Source of the DNA: Rhodococcus qingshengii
Lineage (GTDB): Bacteria; Actinomycetota; Actinomycetes; Mycobacteriales; Mycobacteriaceae
NCBI RefSeq assembly: GCF_021025955.1
Contig: NZ_JAJNCL010000001.1
Location: 620,001-684,000 of the forward strand
DNA: 64,000 nt
Reading direction: 5' to 3'
Numbering within the stretch: the stretch's first letter is position 1; every line of letters begins with the position of its first letter. Below, in pieces: positions 57,821 to 64,000 of this stretch. Both the position numbers and the translations under genes were made by a program. The notes under the pieces were generated by a model. It did not search any database. It saw only the letters and a list, made by a program, of their open reading frames with translations, and was not told where the DNA came from.

Positions 57821-58837
57821 ATGACAGCCAGCCCGAATGACGACGCAACCGTCACGCCGCCCGCCGCTACCGACACCTCGGTAGTCGACCCCGCGCCGCG
57901 GCCGCACGCCACGGCCGAAGAGGTCGAGGCCGCTCGTAAGGACACCAAGCTCGCCCAGGTGCTCTACCACGACTGGGAAGCCGAAACCTACGACGACAAG
58001 TGGTCCATCTCGTACGACGAGCGCTGCATCGACTACGCACGTGGTCGTTTCGACGCTGTAGCAGGCGACCAGCCGCTGCCGTACGAGCGCGCGCTCGAAC
58101 TGGGCTGCGGCACCGGATTCTTCCTCCTGAACCTGATGCAGGGTGGAGTCGCCAAGACCGGTTCGGTCACCGACCTCTCGCCTGGCATGGTCAAGGTCGC
58201 ACTGCGCAATGCCGAAAGCCTCGGCCTTCCTGTCGACGGCCGTGTTGCCGACGCCGAGACCATTCCGTACGAGGACAACACCTTCGACCTGGTGGTCGGC
58301 CACGCCGTGCTGCACCACATTCCGGACGTCGAGAAGTCGCTCCGTGAGGTCCTTCGTGTCCTCAAGCCCGGCGGACGTTTCGTCTTCGCCGGTGAGCCCA
58401 CCACTGTCGGCAATTTCTACGCTCGCTGGCTCGGCCGCGCGACGTGGGAAGCAACCACACGAGTGACGAAGCTGCCGTTCCTGGCAGATTGGCGTCGCCC
58501 GCAGGAAGAGCTCGACGAGTCCTCCCGCGCAGCAGCGCTCGAAGCTGTCGTCGACATCCACACGTTCGACCCCACCGACCTCGAGAACATGGCGAAGTCT
58601 GCGGGCGCCGATCAGGTCCACGCTGCCACCGAGGAATTCGCCGCGGCGCTTCTCGGCTGGCCTGTCCGTACTTTCGAAGCGGCTGTTCCGCCGGAGAAGC
58701 TCGGTTGGGGCTGGGGGCGTTTCGCTTTCGGTGGTTGGAAGACGCTCAGCTGGGTCGACGAGAAGGTGCTTCGCCATGTCGTTCCTCGCGGATTCTTCTA
58801 CAACGTCATGATCACCGGCGTGAAGCCCGGCAACTGA
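57821..58837 (+). CDS. Class I SAM methyltransferase (Rv3038c-like)
   Basis: 338 aa. SAM motif I ALELGCGTGFFLLNL (about 89-103), post-I VTDLSPGMVKVAL, and DLVVGHAVLHHIPDVEKSLREV (Methyltransf_11/25 type), then ETPT-like FAGEPTTVGNFYARWLG. The first 45 residues are low complexity. Substrate unknown; location near MGLP-cluster genes is suggestive only. ATG 57821 matches the family start. Confidence 0.87.
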   Translation: MTASPNDDATVTPPAATDTSVVDPAPRPHATAEEVEAARKDTKLAQVLYHDWEAETYDDKWSISYDERCIDYARGRFDAVAGDQPLPYERALELGCGTGFFLLNLMQGGVAKTGSVTDLSPGMVKVALRNAESLGLPVDGRVADAETIPYEDNTFDLVVGHAVLHHIPDVEKSLREVLRVLKPGGRFVFAGEPTTVGNFYARWLGRATWEATTRVTKLPFLADWRRPQEELDESSRAAALEAVVDIHTFDPTDLENMAKSAGADQVHAATEEFAAALLGWPVRTFEAAVPPEKLGWGWGRFAFGGWKTLSWVDEKVLRHVVPRGFFYNVMITGVKPGN

Positions 58838-58838
58838 A

Positions 58839-59996
58839 TTGGGTTATGACTTCACCCTCGGCGACGTCGACTATCTCGGAAGTGATTCCGGCGTAGCTGC
58901 CTTGGCCGAGGTGGATCAGCTCGAACTGTCCACGCTTACGCGTCTGGCCGACATCGGCCGGGCGCGTACGCGTTTCGGTGATCACATGCCTGCGCTCGTG
59001 GACACCGTCCTGCTTCGACGCAAGGCCACTACGAAACTGCCGGGCAGTGATCAGTGGTTGTTCACGGACGACGCGATGCAGCAGGCCACTCCCGGCGTCG
59101 TGGCGGCGCACCGCGCGCAGCGTCTGATCGGGCGCGACGTCCACGACGTGACGTGTTCGATCGGCGCCGAACTGCATGCGTTGACCGGAGTTGCGCATCG
59201 CGTGATCGGCAGCGACATCGATTCCGTTCGGCTGGCGATGGCACAGCGCAATGTGCCGAGCGCAGCGTTGTTGCGGGCCGACGCACTCCGCCCCACGACA
59301 CGCGGGACCGTCGTACTGGCAGATCCCGCGCGGCGATCGGGCGGTCGCCGCACTCACGATCCGGCAGCGCTGATGCCGCCGCTACCGGACCTCATCGAGG
59401 CGTACTCCGGCCGTGATCTCGCCGTGAAGTGCGCTCCCGGACTCGATTTCGACAACCTCGGCTGGGCCGGCGAAGTCGAGGTCGTCTCGCTGGACGGCGG
59501 TGTCAAGGAAGCCTGCCTGTGGTCGACGGGATTGGCCGAGTCCGGTGTCACGCGTCGAGCTTCGGTCCTTCGCTCCGACGGGAGCGGGTGGGCGGTCACC
59601 GACGCGGAGGACGACGTGATTCCGGAGCAAGCGCCGGGGGAGTGGATCATCGACCCGGACGGAGCGGTAGTACGCGCGGGCCTCGTGCGCCACTACGCGG
59701 CCAGACACGGACTGTGGCAACTGGATCCGCGGATCGCTTATCTGACCGGTGACAGTGTCCCTGAGGGCGTTCGCGGATTCCGGATCCTCGAGCAGATCAA
59801 GTACTCGGAGAAACTGCTCAAGCAGACGCTGGCCAAGCGGGACTGCGGTGTCGTCGAAATTCTGGTTCGGGGCGTCGACGTCGACCCGGCAGCGCTGCGT
59901 CCGCGACTCAAGCTCAAGGGCTCGCTTGCGCTGAGCGTCGTGATCGTGCGGATCGGGCGATCGGCGTCGGCCTTCATCTGTGAGGCATCCCGCTAG
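58839..59996 (+). CDS. Methyltransferase with THUMP-like C-terminal domain (Rv3037c-like)
   Basis: 385 aa. Central region VTCSIGAELHALTG and VIGSDIDSVRLAMAQRNV is a degenerate SAM motif (DLTCSIGxE type), VVLADPARRSGGRR the DP-P-like catalytic loop. The C-terminal 60 residues (ILEQIKYSEKLLKQTLAK) resemble the THUMP-like RNA-binding domain of this family. Probably an RNA methyltransferase. TTG start 1 nt after the previous stop. Confidence 0.82.
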   Translation: MGYDFTLGDVDYLGSDSGVAALAEVDQLELSTLTRLADIGRARTRFGDHMPALVDTVLLRRKATTKLPGSDQWLFTDDAMQQATPGVVAAHRAQRLIGRDVHDVTCSIGAELHALTGVAHRVIGSDIDSVRLAMAQRNVPSAALLRADALRPTTRGTVVLADPARRSGGRRTHDPAALMPPLPDLIEAYSGRDLAVKCAPGLDFDNLGWAGEVEVVSLDGGVKEACLWSTGLAESGVTRRASVLRSDGSGWAVTDAEDDVIPEQAPGEWIIDPDGAVVRAGLVRHYAARHGLWQLDPRIAYLTGDSVPEGVRGFRILEQIKYSEKLLKQTLAKRDCGVVEILVRGVDVDPAALRPRLKLKGSLALSVVIVRIGRSASAFICEASR

Positions 59997-59997
59997 A

Positions 59998-61305
59998 TCA
60001 CTTGAAGACGAACAGCTCACCGATTGCGCTGGGCGTCAACACTTCGCCCTTGGGGCCGATGGAGGTGCCGACGGTGAAGCCGACCGCGCCCGGCAACGTG
60101 TCCTGATCCACCGTCTCGCCGGTTTGGGTGTCGAAGGTGATCAGGCTCAGTCCGTTCTCGCCCTCGCGTACGACGGTGTATCCGGTGTTTCCGGCGGTCT
60201 GTGCCGGAACACCTAGCTGCAGAAGGTCCTTACGCTCCCAGACCAGTTCGGCATGATCTCCCTCGTCGCGCACGGCAAGGAGATGCCCCTTGTCGCCGCC
60301 GGCGGGGATGATCAGGCCGTCGTCGGACGTCGAGGCGCTGCCGGCCGAGTTGAAGCCGATGTCGTAACTCCACCTGGTGTCGCCGGTTTCGGCGTCCACT
60401 GCCCACAGCGACCCGTTGTTGTCGGTGGCGTAAACGGTCTTGCCGTCCTTCGACAGGTCCGGGCTCGACGCCGTCCCACCGGGAAGCGCGTCCGTGGACC
60501 ACTCGCGGGTGATGGACGGGTTGTCGCCGCCCGTGTACTTCATGGCGACCAGATCGGCTGCCTGAGAACTGGGTCCGTAGAAGGTGAAGTAGAAATTGCC
60601 GGTGCCCAGGTCGACTGCCGGAGTATTGGCCACCGGGCAGCCGGAGGTGCCGAGGAAGCACTCGTTCAAACCCTTGTTGTCGGGAATGAGTTCTGCATTC
60701 GCGCCCTGGTCGATCGACGGCGGTGGGATCAGGTCGAACGACGGAACCACTTTGGCGCCGGTCTGCGGATCGAGCACGTTGATCTGGCCCAGCTGCGTGA
60801 TGAACAGCAAGTTGCCGTCGCCGGTGAACTGCGACGAGAGCGGCGTGCCGACAACAAGCGTGCGCCAACGTAATTGGCCTGTCTCGGTGAACGACATCAT
60901 CGCGCCGCTCTCGCCGACGTAGACATTGGTGGCCGTGTCGACGATGGGCGTCGAGGCGACTACGCCGTCGTTGAGTCGAGCGCACCACTTCTTGCGACCC
61001 GAATCCATCTGGAACGAAAAGAGATTGCAGCCGTTCTCGGTGCGGGCGGTGACGAAGCTCTGGCCGTTCGCGGCCACCGAGGCGTACGCGGCAACCGGAC
61101 CGCCGAGGGGCCGTGACCACGCGAACTCGATATCGCGTGATCCGGTGACCGGACTCGCGTCGCTGTTGCGTGCGTCGGCATGCATGGCCGGCCAACCCGC
61201 CGACGCGTACCGGTCCACCCGGCCGTCGTCGCTGCCGCAACCGGCGATCAGGACCGCAGCGATCGCCGTCGACACCATCACGGACGACCGTAGGACCCGC
61301 CGCAT
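59998..61305 (-). CDS. PQQ-type beta-propeller lipoprotein (Rv3035-like)
   Basis: 435 aa. Lipobox IAGC (Cys22-23) after a short signal. Repeated propeller blades: GQSFVTARTENGCNLFSFQM, STPIVDTATNVYVGESGAM, KTVYATDNNGSLWAVDAETG, with the tryptophan-docking pattern AxDxxTGxxxW. Seven or so blades, extracellular; partner unknown. ATG 61305 has GGGAG 6 nt before. Divergent from the acetyltransferase. Confidence 0.87.
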   Translation of the reverse strand: MRRVLRSSVMVSTAIAAVLIAGCGSDDGRVDRYASAGWPAMHADARNSDASPVTGSRDIEFAWSRPLGGPVAAYASVAANGQSFVTARTENGCNLFSFQMDSGRKKWCARLNDGVVASTPIVDTATNVYVGESGAMMSFTETGQLRWRTLVVGTPLSSQFTGDGNLLFITQLGQINVLDPQTGAKVVPSFDLIPPPSIDQGANAELIPDNKGLNECFLGTSGCPVANTPAVDLGTGNFYFTFYGPSSQAADLVAMKYTGGDNPSITREWSTDALPGGTASSPDLSKDGKTVYATDNNGSLWAVDAETGDTRWSYDIGFNSAGSASTSDDGLIIPAGGDKGHLLAVRDEGDHAELVWERKDLLQLGVPAQTAGNTGYTVVREGENGLSLITFDTQTGETVDQDTLPGAVGFTVGTSIGPKGEVLTPSAIGELFVFK

Positions 61306-61442
61306 CACAATCTCCCTGCCTTCACTTCGTCAAGAGCCTTCGACAACTGCACAAGCCCGGACCAGAGACTATCCCGACCGGGGCAACGTGACGGGGCACA
61401 CCCCGAGGGTCGGTGAGTCGGCCCCACGTAGGCTGAACACTC

Positions 61443-62198
61443 ATGACGAGCATGTGGGGCGCACCGTTGCGCACTCGATGGCGGGGATCACGCCGAGGCG
61501 ACAGCGATCAGGCCAAGTTCTTGACGGTCGATTCCCTCAAATGGGTTCTGGCGAACAAGGCGTACACACCCTGGTACCTGGTGCGGTACTACCGTCTCGC
61601 CAAGTTCAAGATGGCCAACCCGCACGTGATCCTGCGCGGCATGGTGTTCCTCGGCAAGAACGTCGAAATCCATTCCACCCCCGACCTGTCCCGCCTCGAG
61701 ATCGGGCGCTGGGTGCACATCGGTGACGGCAATGCGATCCGGTGCCACGAAGGCTCGCTGCGCATCGGTGACAAGGTCGTCTTCGGCAAGGACAACGTCG
61801 TCAACACCTACCTCGACATCGAAATCGGTGCTTCGACGCTCGTAGCCGACTGGTGCTACATCTGCGACTTCGACCACCGCATGGACGACATCAACACACC
61901 GATCAAGGACCAGGGCATCGTCAAAGGCCCCGTCCGTATCGGCCCGGACACCTGGGTTGCCGCCAAGGTCACGGTGCTGCGGAACACCCGCGTCGGACGT
62001 GGTTGTGTCCTCGGGGCGCACGCCGTCGTCAAGGGAGACATCCCGGACTACAGCATCGCCGTCGGCTCGCCCGCGAAGGCGGTCAAGAACCGCAAGTCCG
62101 ATTGGGAAGCCGGCGCTGCCGATCGCGCGAAGTACGTCGCGGCGCTCGAGGACATCGCGCGCAAGAAGGCTGCTGCCGACGCATCGTCGACGTCGTAG
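61443..62198 (+). CDS. Left-handed beta-helix acetyltransferase (Rv3034c-like)
   Basis: 251 aa. Hexapeptide repeats from about 75-200 (VEIHSTPDLSRLEIGRWVHI, LRIGDKVVFGKDNVV, VRIGPDTWVAAKVTVLRNTR, VGRGCVLGAHAVVKGDIP), ending in the GSPAKAVKNR motif typical of sugar O-acetyltransferases. The Rv3034c locus lies in the mycobacterial methylglucose lipopolysaccharide cluster; acylating a glucan is plausible but unproven. Confidence 0.9.
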   Translation: MTSMWGAPLRTRWRGSRRGDSDQAKFLTVDSLKWVLANKAYTPWYLVRYYRLAKFKMANPHVILRGMVFLGKNVEIHSTPDLSRLEIGRWVHIGDGNAIRCHEGSLRIGDKVVFGKDNVVNTYLDIEIGASTLVADWCYICDFDHRMDDINTPIKDQGIVKGPVRIGPDTWVAAKVTVLRNTRVGRGCVLGAHAVVKGDIPDYSIAVGSPAKAVKNRKSDWEAGAADRAKYVAALEDIARKKAAADASSTS

Positions 62199-62224
62199 CT
62201 CACTTTTCGGCAGAACCAGCGATT

Positions 62225-62270
62225 ACTTTCGGCGCCGCCACCGGTCTGTATCGGTATCGGCGCCGAAAGT
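62225..62270 (+). terminator. Perfect 13-bp inverted repeat after the acetyltransferase
   Basis: ACTTTCGGCGCCG and CGGCGCCGAAAGT (13 bp) flank a 20-nt loop, 26 nt after the acetyltransferase stop and 25 nt before the next start. No T-run. Could be a terminator or an operator of the downstream gene. Confidence 0.6.
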
Positions 62271-62295
62271 CTGCGCCGGTGAAAGGAGTGCCGAC

Positions 62296-62931
62296 ATGAG
62301 CGAACAGACACCCGAATGGGTCGTGGCGCAGCGCCGCGAACTGGTGGGATTTCTCGAAGGCCTGAGTGCAGAGCAGTGGAATGCGCCGACCCTCTGCGAC
62401 GGGTGGCGCGTCCGCGAAGTGATCGCGCACATCACTATGCCGTACCGATACTCGGCGCCGCGATTCGTCCTGGAAATGGTCAAGTCACGCGGAAATTTCA
62501 ACAAGATGTCGAATCGGCGAGCGCTCGCCGACGCGTCGGAAGTTGGTGAACAACAACTGCTTGCCTCACTTCGTGACAATGTTGCACACCCGTGGAAGCC
62601 GCCGGGCGGCGGCTTCGAGGGTGCGCTCTCGCACGACGTGATCCACGGTCAGGACATTCGCGTGGCACTCGGCGACGATTACGTGGTGCCGGAAGATCGG
62701 CTCAGCCGCGTCCTCGGCGGCCTCTCGCCCAAAACAGTGAAGTATTTCGGGACGGATCTCGACGGCGCGCGGTTGCACGCCGACGACCGAGACTGGGAAT
62801 ACGGTGCAGGCGCCGAGGTCCACGGAGCGGCGCAGGATCTGCTGCTGGTGCTGTGCGGCCGGATGTTGCCGCCAGGCCATCTGCTCGGGGATGCGGGTTC
62901 TCGCTTCACCGCGCCACTCCCGACCTCCTGA
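62296..62931 (+). CDS. Maleylpyruvate-isomerase-family (mycothiol-dependent/DinB_2) protein
   Basis: 211 aa. N-terminal MDMPI domain with EEWNAPTLCDGW-like LSAEQWNAPTLCDGWRVREV, then IAHI: the helix carrying the metal-binding His. A second His near EGALSHDVIHGQDIRVALG matches the family's metal site. Such proteins use mycothiol or act as DinB-like hydrolases; substrate unknown. ATG with GAAAGGAG 7 nt upstream. Confidence 0.85.
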   Translation: MSEQTPEWVVAQRRELVGFLEGLSAEQWNAPTLCDGWRVREVIAHITMPYRYSAPRFVLEMVKSRGNFNKMSNRRALADASEVGEQQLLASLRDNVAHPWKPPGGGFEGALSHDVIHGQDIRVALGDDYVVPEDRLSRVLGGLSPKTVKYFGTDLDGARLHADDRDWEYGAGAEVHGAAQDLLLVLCGRMLPPGHLLGDAGSRFTAPLPTS

Positions 62932-62939
62932 GACTGAGG

Positions 62940-64000
62940 TCAGCGCCCAGGTAGCGGACGCTCGGGTATCTGCGGACGTGCCAGCGGCTGCCGCACCCGA
63001 CGCTTTGCGCCCGCGTAGACGTGCGCAGTCTCCTCGGCGACCTGATGCCAGTCGAAGTCCGACGTCAGGCGTGCCCGGGCGGCCACGGCCCGCTCCTGTG
63101 CCCCGGTGGGATCGTCGAGAACCTCGCGAACTGCCGAGGTGAGTCCAGCGATGTCGCCTGGTTGGAAAGACATGCCTGTCACCCCGTCGACGACGGCCTC
63201 GCCCAGTCCGCCTGCGGTGGACGTGATCAGCGGAGTGCCGGCTGCCGCCGCTTCGAGGGCGATGATCCCGAACGGCTCGTAGCGTGACGGCAGGACGATG
63301 GCATCCGCGCCGTGCAGCCAGCTGAGCAGTTCGGTGTGATCGAGGTTGCCGAGAAAGTCGACGGCCCGCGCGACGCGATGCGTGCGTGCCTGTTGGTAGA
63401 GCCAGGTGAACTGAGTACCTTCGCCTGCGATCGCGAGGGTCGTGCCGGGGTGGCTACGACGGATACGGGGGAGTGCCGCGATGGCGTCCTGCACACCCTT
63501 CTCGTATTCCAGGCGGCCGACGAAGAGGAGTTTCGGTGGTCCGGATCGCGGTCCGCGTTCGCGAAAGTTCCACGTGGTCACGTCGATTCCGTTGCGGATG
63601 ACGGTGATCGGTGGAAGCGTCGGGCCGTAGAGCTCGGTCACTTCTTCCTGCATTGACGCCGAACAGGTTATGAGAGAGTCAGATTCGTTTGCAAGCCACC
63701 ATTCGACGGAGTGGACCTGACGGTTGATTCGGCCGGAGATCCAACCGCTGTGCCGACCGGCTTCGGTGGCATGAAGCGTGGAAACCAGTGGTACGTCGTA
63801 GAATTCGGCCAGGGCGATTGCCGGATGTGCAACCAACCAGTCGTGCGCGTGCACCACATCCGGTTGCCAACCTTCGCCGACGCCCGGCTTGTGCAGCGCC
63901 ATCCCGGCACGGACCATCGCATGGCCCATGGCCAGGGTCCACGCGAGCATGTCCTCACCGAAGACGAAGTGCGCCGGGTCCTCGGCCACTGCGACGACGA
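62940..64000 (-). CDS. GT4-family glycosyltransferase (Rv3032-like), 5' end outside window
   Basis: At least 353 residues remain; the frame is open at the window edge, so the true start lies beyond 64000. GT4 blocks: PDVVHAHDWLVAHPAIALAE, PKLLFVGRLEYEKGVQDA, WLHGADAIVLPSRYEPFGII (E-x7-E donor region) and GLGEAVVDGVTGMSFQPGD. Rv3032 is an alpha-1,4-glucosyltransferase of methylglucose lipopolysaccharide and capsular glucan; the gene order with the acetyltransferase matches. Ends 8 nt from the convergent MDMPI gene. Confidence 0.9.
   Translation of the reverse strand, partial: VVAVAEDPAHFVFGEDMLAWTLAMGHAMVRAGMALHKPGVGEGWQPDVVHAHDWLVAHPAIALAEFYDVPLVSTLHATEAGRHSGWISGRINRQVHSVEWWLANESDSLITCSASMQEEVTELYGPTLPPITVIRNGIDVTTWNFRERGPRSGPPKLLFVGRLEYEKGVQDAIAALPRIRRSHPGTTLAIAGEGTQFTWLYQQARTHRVARAVDFLGNLDHTELLSWLHGADAIVLPSRYEPFGIIALEAAAAGTPLITSTAGGLGEAVVDGVTGMSFQPGDIAGLTSAVREVLDDPTGAQERAVAARARLTSDFDWHQVAEETAHVYAGAKRRVRQPLARPQIPERPLPGR

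Overview
The window is a chromosomal segment of a high-GC Gram-positive actinobacterium of the mycolic-acid group, most likely Rhodococcus (an erythropolis/qingshengii-like strain). The evidence is the tmRNA tag peptide ADSNQRDYALAA, a 13E12-type HNH protein, UfaA1-type methyltransferases, IdeR, NrdR and SOS sites of actinobacterial type, a mycothiol-enzyme-family protein, frequent GTG/TTG starts and many ATGA/GTGA gene overlaps. From about 40.2 kb to the right end the gene order follows M. tuberculosis Rv3053c down to Rv3032 (nrdHIE, nrdF2, fecB, ctaD, serB2, ABC ATPase, NUDIX, echA17, two methyltransferases, beta-propeller lipoprotein, acetyltransferase, glycosyltransferase), interrupted by several inserted genes.

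Layout. 0-3 kb: ssrA with its terminator, a secreted phosphodiesterase under two GntR/HutC-like boxes, and an HNH gene under an SOS box. 3.8-9.8 kb: a tightly overlapping lipid operon (hydrolase, FAD oxidoreductase, DUF1365, two cyclopropane/UfaA1-type methyltransferases, DUF1295) equivalent to M. tuberculosis Rv0449c-Rv0446c but with a second methyltransferase. 9.9-14.9 kb: a CrcB fluoride-channel pair, phosphoglucomutase, an MFS exporter and a MauE/DsbA-like thiol redox pair. 15-22.4 kb: a partly decayed peptide or D-amino-acid catabolic island (PucR and LysR regulators, remnants of an ABC ATPase and a D-aminopeptidase, diaminopropionate ammonia-lyase, M17 aminopeptidase, serine hydrolase), then tRNA-Ala(GGC).

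22.8-29 kb: an FAD oxidoreductase, a stand-alone A-T-TE tridomain synthetase lacking the amino-acid-binding Asp, a secreted lipocalin, and a CobW/BluB pair. 29-34.7 kb: an RNA helicase and two divergent molybdenum-cofactor operons (moeA, moaC-mogA fusion, moaE; moaA, moaD). 34.9-39.9 kb: a broken secreted-protein gene, nadE, a nucleosidase, a META lipoprotein, a TetR/FMN-reductase pair around a palindromic operator, and a siderophore-interacting protein.

40-45.5 kb: the class Ib ribonucleotide reductase genes in two transcription units, each preceded by paired NrdR-like boxes with the same 32-bp offset; between them sits an SPFH/ribbon-helix-helix module. 45.5-64 kb: NUDIX, two siderophore-binding lipoproteins (one under an IdeR-like box), cytochrome oxidase subunit I, SerB, a PTH2-domain protein, a YczE-like membrane protein that overlaps glgX tail to tail, and the Rv3041c-Rv3032-like block ending in a glycosyltransferase cut by the window edge. 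Nothing is obviously prophage or IS-derived, and no CRISPR array or rRNA was seen. All calls come from reading the sequence; no database search was run.
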